From Typhlomys cinereus (Eukaryota; Chordata; Mammalia; Rodentia; Platacanthomyidae): a stretch of 64,000 bases of DNA. Location: positions 2,621,501-2,685,500 of the forward strand of contig JALPQD010000116.1 of assembly GCA_023101885.1 (NCBI GenBank), read 5' to 3'. A program made the position numbers and the translations under genes. A model generated the notes under the pieces. That model saw only the letters and a list, made by a program, of their open reading frames with translations, did no database searches and was not told where the DNA came from. Of this stretch, positions 32,086-45,122 are shown piece after piece (within the stretch, counting starts at the first letter, position 1; the number at the start of each line of letters is the position of its first letter).

Positions 32086-34540
32086 GTCCTCTGAGGTTTC
32101 TGAAAAGTCAGTCTCTGCCAAGTTTTCAGCCTCAAGGAATTTGCCTCTAAACTGACTCATCATTGGGAAGCTACTGAAAGTGCTGCTTAGTTACTTCAGC
32201 TTTCCAGCCGTTGCTGTTCTCTAGGTTTCTGGCTCTCATGATGCCACATTTCACAGCTTAGGAGTTGGCCAAGGCTATGATGGGAGTTACCAGGCAGACT
32301 TTGAGGCAAATTCCCTTTTCTTTCCTGCTGATACTGCCTAGAAATTCTGGTTCATTCCCTCCACCAAGTAACAAATTATAAGGCAAGAAAAGAGTTAATT
32401 AAGAACGCACATGTTTATTTTAAAATGGAAAATAACAGGACCAGTGGGAAATTTGGAGGTGCAAACTTGGAATCCCAGCAGCTGAAAGGAGAAGGGAGAT
32501 GAACAGAAAACATTACATTTTAAAATAATCAAGCAAAAGAAAAGAGAGAAAAAGAAAGATTTCAGCCTGTGGGTTATGAGTGCAAAGAGCAGGAAGCTTA
32601 GAGTCTACATGGTGGAACTTCTGTGGATCCTGCTTCCTCCCCATCTGCCTCTTGCTAAGAAAGAGACTGAAAAAGAGGCTTTTGGGAGGAAAAAAATACA
32701 GGACCTCACTCTGGCTTTAGCACACCTCCAGTGCTTCAGATTTCATGGAAGGTGAGAACTCCTGACCAGATGACTAATAGGCTAAGCTGAATTCATTTAA
32801 GTGCAGACCATGACTCTACTGCTATCAGGGAAATGGAGAGTGGCCTAGCCAGGTCCCTAACACTGACCTTTTTAGAGATTTCCTGCTTTAATTCCAGATG
32901 TTCTAGCAGCTTTATATCCCACCTTCTGAATCTTTGATCCAAAAAACCTGCTGTCTCTTTGTGTAAGCTCTGTTCCCTGTGCAGTGTACAGAATGGGCAA
33001 TGACCTTTCAGGAGAAATCAGATAAGCAAGAGATGTGAGCTATTAACATCAGTTCTTTTAAGCATCATAGACCCTTGTTGTTTGCCTGCTTTTAATTGTT
33101 GCATGACGTTTTCAAGAATTTTTTCTGCACTTGAAAGTTTATCATTGTTGTTGTAAGGAGGTTTATCTAATTTAAGATATTCCATTATTTATGAAAGTCA
33201 CAAGTTATTAAAGCCGTGTTATTTTATAAATTAGCATACAAAGTAATTGGTTTCATTATGGCAATTTCCTTCTTTTGTTTTATTTATCTCCCTCCTCCTT
33301 TGATGTTGTCTATCTGCCTCCCCCACTCTTACTACTCCCCTCCCCCTATATAGCTTCCCTTTTATAAAACAATTATTTTTAAATAGAAAAAATAAATATA
33401 TGATTTTCAGAAATTGTTTCTTTTATGTGCAGCTATGCTTAGAAAAGCAGAAAATAAAAAAAAATACTACCAGGAATGAGAAAAGAGATAATATCCTTAG
33501 AAAACTAAATTCTAGTGTTTTAATAAAACTATCAAATTCAGGACTGGTAGACATGAACGTTTCCTGCTAGATCTTACTACAGGGGGCATAATTAACTGAT
33601 AGTCCCAGTTGCTTCCCTTAGGAGTCCACTTCTGGTTGTGCAATTCTTTTATTCAGTGATAACAGATATTAGGGATTCTAATATCGTTTCTGTCAGTGAA
33701 ATGTAGTACTGCTTTAAGGGACTGCTTTGACAAAACCACTCCTCATCAGCAGGGTCTAAACTACCTTGCAAGCTGCCCAAGACTCTTCCTACATAGTCCT
33801 CCTTCATTGTCTTTCTCCATCTCAGGTAATGAATTTACATCACAGCCTAAGGGTTTTCTTGTCTTTTCTGGATCCTTTTCCTTTCCCTTTTTTCAGTGTA
33901 AATCACCTACCAAACATGTAGCCTACTCATGTATGCCTAGTTTTGGCATTTTATTCCTCTTATCTTCATTGTGATGGGGCTTGGTAATTTCCCTCCAATA
34001 ACTAGGACTGTATTTGCCAGAGTTTCTTTTTTTTTAATTGCCATCTCTCCAAGCTGAAGCTTTATAATATGTTTTCCTAATATTCTCTGTGATCCTTGTG
34101 AAATACTAGTACCTCAAATAGACAACATATCTGTTAATGTACTGTGTGTATATCCATGTTTTACACATAAAACATTTTAGTTCTTGTTCTAAGGAAACCA
34201 GTTTTTACCTCCAGGGTAACTCAATAATAACTTCTATCAAGAATGCATAGAATAGAGGGTGGACTAGAAGTGTAACTTACAGTATAGAAACCAGGCATGT
34301 ATCACTTAACCCAAGGAATCAAAGTTAACATCACCAGTGGTGGTCATGTATTATATGCCTCATCATGTAATGTGTAAGGTGCCGAAATTTTATGACACTT
34401 TTTTCATGACCCTAAAGTTATATGAAAATAACAGATAAATCTTAATTGAGGAATAATCTATGCACCTGACGAGTATTCAGAACTGTGAGGATACTTGTCT
34501 TGATATGTGGGGGATGCCACACAGTATAGGAATCCCATGT
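32086..34540. other. Unassigned intron-like sequence
   Basis: About 2.4 kb, AT-rich with CT-rich patches (about 33280-33350 may be an old antisense L1 3' end). No exon-like frame with flanking splice signals was found. Confidence 0.45.
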
Positions 34541-34544
34541 ACTG

Positions 34545-35272
34545 AGTAGTTTATGAACAGTGACCCTCTATGTCTCACACCTTTGGAAGTTCAAGATTGA
34601 GGCTCCATTGTCAGCCTCTTTCCTGACTCGTAGGCTTGTATCTTCTTGCTAGAACCTCATTCAACTCAATGGAAGTGGTAGAGAAGTCTTCTGAAGCCTC
34701 TCTTTTGTTATTCCTTTAGAGTTTCAATGTGAGTACAGTGAATCTACGATATCTTCACACCTTAATCCCTAAACCCACCATTATAACCTTTCTTCTTCCT
34801 GACCAGTCTCCCTCCTTTGCCTGTGGGACCCATTGGTTTTCATCTGTTTTGCCTTGGATGGCATGTGTTTGAAGACTTGTTAAAACCTGAAAAATGTATC
34901 AGTAGGTACCATTGAGGAAAGAATCTCTATGCCATGCCCCCCCAATAATCCAGAATTAACCCTCAACAGACTCTCAGGAAGATGTACGGCCTCTTGAGAC
35001 CTTCCTCTTCCATGGTGATAAGTCGACAGGACAAGTCCTGTGCAGGTTGTGTGGAAGTAGACATATCTGGTGAATTCATGGATGCAACCTCCTTGTTGTG
35101 TGAGGCATATTTTATAAGGACACTGATCACATCCATAAAGGCTCACCCTCATGATTTAATCCTTTGTCAGAAGCCTAATTTCCAAATACCACTAGGGATT
35201 AGACTTCAATATATGGATATTGAGGGGAACACAAATATTCAACCTACAGAAGTCATTGTTAAAGATTGCTGA
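34545..35272. repeat. Ancient mammalian repeat, second copy, split
   Basis: The same family as 9737-10070. The left half is 34545-34740; the right half is 35108-35272 ('tataaggacactgatcacat'). The sequence between them includes an antisense L1 3' fragment. Confidence 0.55.
34930..35107 (-). mobile_element. Old L1 3'UTR fragment, antisense
   Basis: 'cctcttgagaccttcctctt' and flanking text match the complement of the L1 3'UTR also seen at 57715-57800. It splits the ancient repeat. Confidence 0.6.
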
Positions 35273-35578
35273 TAAGCTGTGAAAGATCATTGGTGAATGA
35301 AGAGACAGACCAATAAATGCAATGTGTTATAATATCCTAGATTGGAATCTGGCGCAAGAAAAAGATAATTGTGGGCAAGCAGATGGACACAGAATGAAAT
35401 CTTTAGTTAATAATATTGTATCAAATGTTTATATTTTTGATTTTCACAAATAAATCCTGTTTTTTGAGAGATTAATATGAAAAGTTGGGGGAGAAAGGGA
35501 TTAAGGGAACTCTTGCTATCTTGGTATCTTTACTATAAATCTAAAATTATTACAAAGTTAAAAAAATTCAGGTCAGAG

Positions 35579-35883
35579 GGTTGGAGAGATGGTCAGTGGT
35601 TAAGACTGCACCTTGAAAGCAGAAGTTCTGATCCCAGGCCCCACATAAAAAATGCCAGGCAGAAGTAGTGATGGCCTACGCTTCTATCCATGGTGGATGG
35701 AGTCTAGGAAATCCCAGAGGGAAGCCCAAAGGAAATAGAAGCAATCTAGGCTGGTTCCCAAAGTCACCTTCGGTCCTCCACAGGAAGACAGTTCCCTCTG
35801 ATACACATACACACACAAACACACAAACAAACAAGCAAACAAACAAACAAACAAATAAATAAATAAATAGTTAAAGTTTTTTA
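35579..35883 (+). repeat. B2-superfamily SINE
   Basis: Head 'ggttggagagatggtcagtg', CA/CAAA-rich tail and an A-rich end. Duplication aaaaaattcaggtcagag (35561-35578) is repeated with one change at 35884-35901. Confidence 0.92.
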
Positions 35884-35900
35884 AAAAAATTCAGATCAGA

Positions 35901-36240
35901 GGCTGGAGAAAGTGCTCAACTACAAGATGCTTGCCACACAAGAATGAGGATCTGACTTGGATCCCCAGCGCCCTCATAAAAATAAGAGCCAGGTGTGGTG
36001 GCATGTGCATGTTACCACCATTGCTGGGAAGGCGGAACCCTGAACTCAACTGGTCAGTCAGCCTAGCCTAGTCACTGTGCCCCAGGTCTTAGAGAGATCC
36101 TGTTTCAAAAAACAAGGTGACCAGCTCCTGAAAAGCAACACCCAAAATTGATCCTGTTCTCTACATGTATGTGCATATACATGCACCTACTCACATGCAG
36201 GGACACACACACATACTCAGAGGCAAGATATGCAGAAAAA
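35901..36240 (+). repeat. B4/RSINE-like composite SINE
   Basis: tRNA-like head 'ggctggagaaagtgctcaac', B1-like middle 'gccaggtgtggtggcatgtg' and a tail 'tgcacctactcacatgcagg'. It directly follows the SINE at 35579, whose target duplication abuts its first base. Confidence 0.82.
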
Positions 36241-36404
36241 AACTGAATCATTCATTTGTATTTATCACAAAATGATGACACAAATATTAAAGGAGAAGTA
36301 AATACACAAAAGTGACTAGAATTATAAAGGTGAAGCTAGTATGAAAATGTGAGCTTTTTAGATAAAATTTCTATAAATCAAAAACTATAGTACATATAAT
36401 ATTT

Positions 36405-37020
36405 CTCAAATCTAGTGAGGCATTTGATGCAGTGCCTCATGACATCTGTGTGCAATTAATTCAAATTATCCTGGATATAAGCAGAGTCACATGGATTCAG
36501 AACCGGCTGGAGAACCATAAAAAATATTGATAAACGATAAATGGCAATGTATCAAGTTGGGAGATGTGTCTAGGTACTGCAAAGACCAGTGTTACGTCTT
36601 GTCTTCTATGGCCGCTGCATTAATGATGTGGAAAACGGAGTAAAAAGCATGTTAATGAAATTCACAGATGCCATTAAATTAGGAGGCAATGCAAGTAGCA
36701 AAAGGGCATTAAAGCGATATAAAGGTACCAGGAGAGCACAGAAATATGGACTGGAAATAGCAAAATGAGATTCCGCTCTTCCCAAATAGAAACTACCACA
36801 TTAGGAGAAAAACAATAAAACAAAATAGGTATTCAAAGGAAGTGAGATCTGAAAGTCATCAAATGGTGGAAAAAAGACCTAAGGGTGAAAATGAATAAAA
36901 AAGTAGATATGAATTTATGATATAGTGATTTGGAAGATTACAGCTACATATACTGCATGTCACAGAATAGTCTGTTCCGCAAGCCTCTGGTCAAAGGACA
37001 TCTGGAAGACAGAACTCATT
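36405..37020 (+). mobile_element. CR1/L3 LINE reverse-transcriptase relic
   Basis: Degenerate translation gives EAFDAVPHDI (about 36420-36447), then a W-rich patch, and later KFTDAIKLGG (about 36661), matching KFADDTKLGG of CR1-type RT, including a decayed catalytic ADD. The nucleotide text 'gcatttgatgcagtgcctca' is typical of mammalian L3/CR1. Such elements were active before placental mammals diversified. Confidence 0.78.
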
Positions 37021-38619
37021 TTATGTCGAGTTGGTACCTAACTGCTGCCGACAAAATAGAAGCAGTAATAAAAATGATTAAGCCCTAGAACACTGCAGAC
37101 AAGTATATTCATCTTCAGCAAATTATACTGAGCTATTTTACAAGACTTCCCATTCATAATCGCTGATGTAGGTGACCCTTCCTCCTTCAGAAATATGGCT
37201 TACACCGAGCACCTTACCTACCTCTTTACCCTCTCACCTTGCCTCTCAGTTCAGCTTACAAACTAGTTCTTTCAAAACGCTTTTTATTTTCATTTTTATT
37301 AAATTTCTTATAAGCTTTATTAATTGCTAGAACTGCCTTGGACCTAATATGTCATAGCCGTCATTCATTCCAGTGTGACAGTCCTTCTCTGCACCTTCAG
37401 GCATGTGACCCCACCTGCAGTTGTATTGCAATGAGCAGAGACAAGAGAAACTTGAGAGGTATGTTGTAATTAAGACTTAAAGGCATAATAACTGCAAGAA
37501 AGAAACTACAGATCTGAATTTGTAAGCAGTGCAATATTCCAGTGGCCACAATGTAAATAAGTAGCCCTAAGATCTTATCACTCATTTGAAAACAGTCATT
37601 CAGAATAATAAGTCTCTTTTCTAGGTGAGTATAATTATTGAATGTTAAATAACAGACTTTTTAAAAAGGCTCAGCATGAAAAGTCTATAATAAATCTTTT
37701 TTTCAGGGTTTGAGCATGCTTTCAAAAATTATTTCACAGAAATAAAATTAAATCTGAGGCGATGATCAGGTTTACTAAGTTCTAACTGGTGAGAAATAAA
37801 TGAATATCTGTGAATTAGAAGAAACACTAGAGGCATTTTAACCTCTTCCATGCATGCATGAGGTCACAGAGGGCACAGTGATGAAGGGGCAACCCCATGT
37901 AGCAGGAGAAAGGCTGCTAATCAAATAAATTGATCTTTAAGAAAGTGAGAATCCTATAAAGAATAGATGAATTGACCATGTCATTTATTTTGGAGAGACA
38001 AGGAGGTATGCTCATTTTTGCCTAAATGGTTTGCTTGATTATTCAATTATTAATTCCAGGACAATCTGGTCTCTATTCCATAGAAAGCTGAACCCTGAGC
38101 ATAAGAAAAATAGAAGGACTAAAAGGCTACACATGAGCATGACTGTCATTAATTCTTTGCACAATCTTGTAATAAGAAATAAAAGGGGGCATGATGTTCT
38201 TCTGTCTGCAATAGCTCATAGTGCTCAGTATTTTCTTAGACATTTTTATAGCAAACCCCAAGAGGCTGCCTTCTTTATATTCCTTAAGGTTACCCTGTCA
38301 TAATTTGAACCTTACCCAACTGGCAGAGGCATAGCTATCATTCATGCAGCCACTTCAGTAATGGATAGCACACTGATCAGGCCCACAGACTAAAGCACAG
38401 CAAAAATCCAGTTTAGAATTATTATTAAACCTCATTTTGCTCACCTAGAACTTAATTTCTTTAGGAAACCACATGTTTGTCACTGTGGGTACCACTAATT
38501 GCCATTCCCTAATTTTTTATTCAAGCCATGAATAAGCATATCTATTCCTTGGGAACCAAGACTGCCAGTAGTACTATTCAGTTGACCTTGAGCTCTTTGA
38601 AAAGTTTCTCTTTTCTTTT
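37021..38619. other. Unassigned intron-like sequence
   Basis: No named repeat or exon seen; AT-rich. Confidence 0.45.
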
Positions 38620-38818
38620 TCAAGACCAGTTCTCAAGTAGCCAGGTCTCTGAACTTGCTGTGTAGCAGAGGATGAACATCTTGAACACCTGATCTTTTTG
38701 CCTCTATTTCCAAAGCTCTAGGTTTGCAGGTTTGCACCAATATTCGTATGGTTCTAGAGCTCAGATCCAGGCTTCCATGCTAATCAAGCCTTCTGCCAAC
38801 TGAGCTGCATCCCCACAC
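38620..38818 (-). repeat. B4-like SINE, antisense
   Basis: B1-like part 'caagtagccaggtctctgaa' then an ID-like part ending 'ctgccaactgagctgcatcc'. Confidence 0.6.
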
Positions 38819-39309
38819 TGAAACCTAGTGTATCTTTTTACTGTTAAGGTTCTTTTACATTGTTATAGCCAAAATTACTAGGAATCATTTTTTATTTGTA
38901 TTATAGAGGGGCCCCTGAACTTAAGTGTGGTCAACTCACTTTCATTTTAATTGCTTCTTAGAGACTCTCTATGAAAATAGCACTCATGAATTCTTGCTCT
39001 TACTAATCTCTTCTGTTTCTACCAGATGTTTTTGATTTTTATAAGAAATTTATCTCAAAGCCATAAATAACCCACACAACAAAATAATTTGGTACTCTTA
39101 AAATGTAAGCTTGAGGTCTGGTGACATACTTAAAATGGTAAAGTGGCTTTTATGTATAAAACCCAGGGTTTCATCCTTTCTGCTTTACCCCGGCCGTGAT
39201 CACCTGTGATATTAATTTTCATGTGATATGAATTGAAATAATACCTTGAAATAAACTTTTTAAACACATTTTTGAATTTGTAAATTTCAAGTTAAGCTGT
39301 GGTTAAATA

Positions 39310-39355
<46 letters not shown>

Positions 39356-39865
39356 TTTTCAAAATGCATGCTACTGCTGTGGTATAAATAATGTGCATGA
39401 AAAAGAAACATACTTTCTTCTGTTATTAATGTAATAAACATGATCAGCAAAGTTACTGAATTTTAGTCCTGATCACAGTTAATGAGATACACTAATAAGT
39501 GTGTGTATGTGTGAGAGAGAGAAAGAGAGAAAAGAAAATGAGTGATTTAGAAGTTAAAGCCTAAGAAAAATATTGGTCGGATTTATTTTAAGAAATTTGC
39601 TTATATACCTGGGCTTTTTTAATTCTGGTGTTTTGATTTTTAATGTAAATTTGGTAAAATATGTTATGTTTAATTCTGAGTGTAATAAATATAATCATTC
39701 AAGAATAATTATTCTTTGTAGAAGAAATGCTAAAAGCAGACAGCACAGTTTGTCATTCCTGTGGCTTCAGCCAGCGTGGTATTTAACTCCAAAAGTGATA
39801 CTAAAATATCTGTAGGAAAGAGTGGATGCCAGCCTCCATCCAATTTTCAAGTCAGAGATTTGGGG
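38819..39865. other. Unassigned AT-rich sequence with a (GT)n run
   Basis: A (GT)n microsatellite lies at about 39311-39352 and a GA-rich patch at 39502-39536. The rest is unassigned. Confidence 0.6.
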
Positions 39866-39945
39866 TTGTAGCTCAGTCTCAGAGTGTGTGATTAGCATGA
39901 GAGGCTGTAGGATCAATTTCCAGTGTTTCCCAACACTTCAAAGTT
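39866..39945 (+). repeat. ID-type SINE
   Basis: 'ggggttgtagctcagtctca' and 'gctgtaggatcaatttccag': ID head and B box. Confidence 0.7.
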
Positions 39946-40615
39946 AGAAATTTCTGAGACTTCCTATAACTATGAATCGCACATTCATATTCTGTGTAAA
40001 TTATTTCCTTATCAGGTTTACTTATCACTGCTTTGGGAGTCATGAATTACGTAGGTTTATCAGGAGCCAAGGTTGTTATGTAATTGTCCTATTTGAATTT
40101 GCCCTGGGTCCTGAAAAGTATTATTAAGGACTACTCTTGGAAGATAACAGAGGGTATTTTCTTACTATTCCTGTGAAAGTTAAGGTTAGAATTATTGATT
40201 GCCTTCTTTTGTCTAGTTATTTCAGGAATTCATCATTTTAAAGATATTACTATTTCATTTTAATAAATGGTTAATTTATTCTGATTCTGGCTGCTCTATT
40301 ATTGTCTTCCTTTTCACAATTACTCAATTGTGCTGTCTCTTTTGAGAATTTAGTAAGTTTGCTTAGCTTCACATTATTGCCTCCTTTTTTCAAACGTTGA
40401 ATGAAACTAACCAAATGTTAACATAATTATGGAATTATTTTAATTGTGGCATTAGATTTTCATATTTTCATGTTTTATTGTTATTCACTATCTTTATTAT
40501 GGAATGAGTGGCTTATGATTCATTTATTTTGTAACCTGTTTCCTATACTGTGTTGAAAAAAGCAAGTATACTGAAGATATAATATCCTTTATCATTTACA
40601 AAACATCATCTAGTG
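39946..40615. other. Unassigned AT-rich sequence
   Basis: No gene or repeat recognised. Confidence 0.45.
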
Positions 40616-40880
40616 TCTGTCTTTTTTTGCATGTGTGAAGGCATTTGAGTGTCTATATGCCTGTGGAGTCCCAAGGGTGACCTACAGAATTGCCCTAAAT
40701 TGCTCTCTACATCCTTAACGTTTCTGCTGTAGGGTTTCCTAGGCTCCACCTTTCAGGGTCAGAAGTGCAGACTACTGCCATCTCCATCTGTCTTTTTTAT
40801 ATGAGATGTGGGATTCGAACTCAGGTTCTTTTTCTGTCAAGGCAAAGACGTTAACCCCTGAGCTATCTCTTCAATACCTG
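40616..40880 (-). repeat. B2-superfamily SINE, antisense, old
   Basis: Ends 'acgttaacccctgagctatc', the complement of the SINE head, with the body phrase 'cctaggctccacctttcagg'. Older than the copies near 45 kb. Confidence 0.85.
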
Positions 40881-40929
40881 GTGTTTGCCTTTTTAATTCC
40901 TTCTTGATAATGAACTTACTGAATTACTG

Positions 40930-41000
40930 TAACTTAGCCCAGGCTGTGCTCGATTCAAGACAACCATCTGCATCACCGTCTTGGGTCCTGGGATGGCAAG
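40930..41000 (-). repeat. B1 SINE fragment, antisense
   Basis: 'tagcccaggctgtgctcgat' with 'ttgggtcctgggatggcaag'. Confidence 0.55.
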
Positions 41001-42265
41001 ATTTTCCATCTTGCTTGACTTTTTTTTTTACAGTAAAGTTAACATTTATAAAGTATTTGTGTATCTGTCATAGCTTTTAAATTAGTATCCTTATATGGAG
41101 TGCTTCAAGTGTCTCTAAATACCATTTTGTAAAAGTTTTCTTTTTTTCTTCCCAGCTTATTTTCCCCCTTGGCTTCTCTATTTTTCCATAGAATTTGGAT
41201 AAGAAATATCACATGGGTCAGTTGTTTCTTTGTATGTAAAACCTTGTGGTAGATTATGTGTTCCATTAGCTTAAAAGAGTTTCTACTTAATTTAGATGTT
41301 GATTAAAAAGAAAGTACTGTGTGATTTCACTCCATTTCCTATGATTTTTCCATTATCATTCTTCTTGCTATTCTTTATTTCTGGCTTGTTAATCAAATTC
41401 TAATATATCGTATGATGAGCTTTAAGTTCATTCTTTAGTACTGAATTCATTGTAACTCAATGCTGTCAGGTAAGGTGTGAGCACAATAAAGCAGCATTGC
41501 TTACATATCATCTTTCTGTTATATAAAAAACAAACTATAGTAATTTAATTTTTTCATGGCACCTATTTAATGTCACAAGAAGTTTATTAAATAGCAATCA
41601 CATATTGTAAAATACTTGATGCTATTCAAATATTATTATTTAATTCTAAGTTACTATGAAATAAGTTCTAGATTTTATTTTTTAAATCCTGTGGAATTTA
41701 TTTTATATGAGTTTAGTAAAAATTAACATTGTTAGTCATCAGCTTGCCGTGTTCTTCTTAATTGTTTGTATATGAATTAACAGTAAAGTTTGTAGTTTTC
41801 ATGGATCAGTGCCAAGCTATACAATCCAGATTTTCAAGTATGTTACCTTGGGAATGTAGAGTTAGGATTTTTTCTGTTTGTTTTATTGTTCTTTGATAAA
41901 AATGGGGTAAGCATCATACTTGAAAGAGTAATCATGTTCTCCCAGTTTAAGTATTACTGAAACATTTCAAACAGACCTCTGTTATCTTTCCAGTCTCTTT
42001 AGTAGCTTTTTACATTCGATTTTTTTTCAAGTAATGGATTCACTTACTACCTTTCCATGTAATGTTTTCATTATCTTACTAATACCACTCTTTTTATAAT
42101 AGCTAAGCAAAAGAGCTAGTTTAATATTCTTCCCAAGCGCTCTATTGTGCTTTGTAGTGATCTCTGTCACTCTTGACATAGCTTACCTTTAGCATATTAC
42201 ATTCTTTCATCTTTTCCTCTTCTGTTTCTTTTATTCATTTGTTTAACTAGTCACTTTTCTTTCAT
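41001..42265. other. Unassigned AT-rich sequence
   Basis: About 1.2 kb without a recognised repeat or coding stretch. Confidence 0.45.
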
Positions 42266-43165
42266 TTTATTGATAAATTTTGATCTTTGACAATCTTATA
42301 CATGTATAAAATGCATTCTGATTAATCTCCAACCTCTTTTATCTTTTTCCCACTCCTGACAGTTAACCTTGTCTCTACCAAATCTCTTATTTGTTGTGAT
42401 ACTTGTTGTGTTTTGGGTTCCAGTTGGTTTTGACTGAGGTCCTTTCATGGGATTGAAACTATATATTGAAGCTGGTAGGCTCATCCATTTGTACGCAACT
42501 GGATACTTACTACTACTCCTCTCTCAAAATCTATTAATTGACAATAGTTCAGGATTAAATGATAAGGCCACATGAGGCCCTCCCCAAGCCATACCTGCCT
42601 GGGCCAATTCTTTTATCGATTCTGTGCCAAAAACTGCCTCTCTTGTGAGTTCATGATTGCCAAGGTCTTAGCATATATAGAAGTCATTTTGCAACCCTTC
42701 TATCTTTCAGCTCTTACATTCTTCCTGTCCCCTCTTCTGCAGAGACCCCTGAGCCTAAAGAGGGTGAGGATGAATGTCTTGGTTAGGGTTGAGCACTCAG
42801 TTGTCAGTGGTTATTGGCATCTTGTGCCTCTGGGATGAGAACTTTCCTGGTTAACTCTGGGAGTAGGTGTCATCTGTGGGTATCAGCACAGACATTTGAA
42901 GACAGTTTGATACTATGTTGATTTGGCTAAGCTACACTAGTGGATTCCTCCCTAGAACCTAAGTCCTCTTCCGTCAGGGGTTTTTAATTGGGTTACACTA
43001 GCAGTCATGTATTCTCTCTTGTGAAGCAGGCTTCAAATCCGGTCCAAGGGTCACTGGTTACCCACATAACCACTAAGCCACTATTGCACTCAAGGACACA
43101 TCTTGCCTGGCAAGCCAGTGTTGTACTTAATAGAGCTCACGGTTTTACCAGCCTTTTTAATTAGA
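42266..43165 (-). mobile_element. Old L1 3' region, antisense
   Basis: Text such as 'acatcttgcctggcaagcca' and 'gcctgggccaattctttta' is the complement of an old rodent L1 3' region. No RT frame is left. Confidence 0.6.
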
Positions 43166-43199
43166 TGATTTTATTTTTCCCCAAATCTTTAGAAACATT

Positions 43200-43490
43200 T
43201 TTTCTGCCCTTATTATACATATTACACACATGGGTCTCTGTGTGTACATGTGAAGGTTGGTGGTCAGCACCTTCCCCCGTTGCTCTCCCATATGTTTTAA
43301 AGAAGGCTCTCTCACTAAACCCAAAGCTCGTCATTTAGGCTACAGTGGCTGACTAGCAGTATCCTCCTGCCTTGGCCATCCAGCACTGGGTATATGGACA
43401 AACTCTGACCAACTTTCCATGGGTGCTGTTTATGTTTCACATCAGGCACCTGACCCACTGACCCACTGGACTATTCTCCCACCCTTTTGT
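43200..43490 (-). repeat. B4-like SINE, antisense
   Basis: 'gtgtgtacatgtgaaggttg' tail, 'ggctctctcactaaacccaa' B1-like middle, and a tRNA-like end 'ctgacccactggactattct'. Confidence 0.65.
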
Positions 43491-43594
43491 CCTGCTTTCT
43501 AAATGTAGAACACTTTAAAGTAGTTATTATGTTCTTCATTTAAACTGTTTAGTTTTTATTCTATATATTATTTTCCTTTTTATTTTCTTGTGTT

Positions 43595-43740
43595 CACTAG
43601 AGTTCCATGATGTAGTCGAGGCTAGTCTTGAACTAATATATATGCTCTAAGATGGTCTCAAACTTGTAGTAATCCTCCTGTTTCAAGCTTCCAAATTCTG
43701 GGATTACTGGTGTAAGCCATTGCACACAGTTCACTACTAA
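43595..43740 (-). repeat. B1 SINE, antisense
   Basis: 'gatgtagtcgaggctagtct' and 'gggattactggtgtaagcca'. Confidence 0.75.
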
Positions 43741-44790
43741 ATTTTCAGAAATGTATCTGTCAGTCAGGAAGAAAGCTCAGCACAAAGGTGTCTGCTTGGA
43801 AAAAAAATTATATATAAATTCTATTGCAGCCTTCCTTTACAGTATAAATTTGGCTCAGTTTTTTCTTAGTCTCCCAAATTTTCTGCTTTGAAATTTGCTT
43901 TCATTTCTTTTGATAAGTAAAAAATGCAAGACATGGCCAATTGACAAATATAAATGTATGGTAATTTGGGAATTGCAGAAAATGGGGCTTTTTTATGGGT
44001 TTCTGCTGGAGTTGTTTGGATGACTTGGTAAAAACCAAACAATTAGTACCTTATTTAAGTTAGCATTAAATTTATATTTGTAAGTACACTTTATCATAAC
44101 ACTTGCTCTTAAAACAGAATCTTTGGCTTGGAGACCTATTGTGTATTTCTATATAAGCATATCTCTTAAAGATTGCTTGAAAGGAGAAAGGAATAGAGGA
44201 ATGCTAACCATAACAATTGGTTCAGATCTGAAAGATACACATCATTCAAAAGGCTTCATTACTTTTTGGAATTATGTCTATGATCTCATTAGATGTGGTG
44301 TTGCTGAAGCAAAAATGCTTAGGTTTGCACCTCTTCATTGTTTAAAGATAACTCTGTAGACTGAATATCACATTATCTGTATTTTGTCCTTGAACCTTAA
44401 CAGATTCTACTAGCCACCTAGCAATATGCCCAGCTTCCTAGCTTATTCAAGCATTCTTTTGTCCTAAAATTTACTGTGTATATAGACTGTATTGCTTAGC
44501 ATTTCATGTCTGTTCTGATTTCATAGATTCACTGTCAAGTATATTAATTTTTCAAATATAAAATAAAATTTCTAGTTACAGAAAGTACTTAGATGTTTAA
44601 AGTTGTATGGCTGATTGGTTTATTTTTCTAGAGAGCAAGGATTCTAGAATACTATTTTGAGAACAAATGAAAACTGAAATCCTGTTAATTCTGTTTTCCT
44701 TTTTTTTCTGTTTTTATAGTACTCCTTTCATGGAAAAAATGAGATGAGAGAGAGAGAGAGGCAAGGACATAGATACCAACTTTTAGAAGT
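43741..44790. other. Unassigned AT-rich sequence
   Basis: No named repeat or coding stretch; a short (GA)n run at 44749-44760. Confidence 0.45.
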
Positions 44791-44797
44791 ACATACA

Positions 44798-45106
44798 GGG
44801 CTGGAGAGGTGGCTCAGGGGTTAAGCCTCCGCCTTGCAGGCAGAAGGTCCTGAGTTTGGATTCCAGATCCCACGTATAGACGCCAGACGGAAGCGGGGGC
44901 GGCCTGCGCTTCTGGTCCTGGTAGGGCGGAGCCTGTGAATCCCGGGGCAGAAGGAGGTGGAGGCGTCCATGGATGGTTCACGAATTCGTCCATGGTTCTA
45001 CACATACACGGGCACACACACACACACACACACACAGAGACACACACGCACGGGCACATACACACGCACATGCGCACAGTTGAATAAATAATAATAATAA
45101 TAAAAA
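44798..45106 (+). repeat. B2-superfamily SINE, well preserved
   Basis: Head 'gggctggagaggtggctcag', CpG-rich body, CA-rich tail and (TAA)n end. Flanked by a perfect 16 bp duplication tttagaagtacataca (44782-44797 and 45107-45122). Retention of many CpGs points to a young copy. Confidence 0.97.
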
Positions 45107-45122
45107 TTTAGAAGTACATACA

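Noticed and set aside
34982..35272. 96-codon frame
   Set aside because: It spans an antisense L1 fragment and an ancient interspersed repeat.
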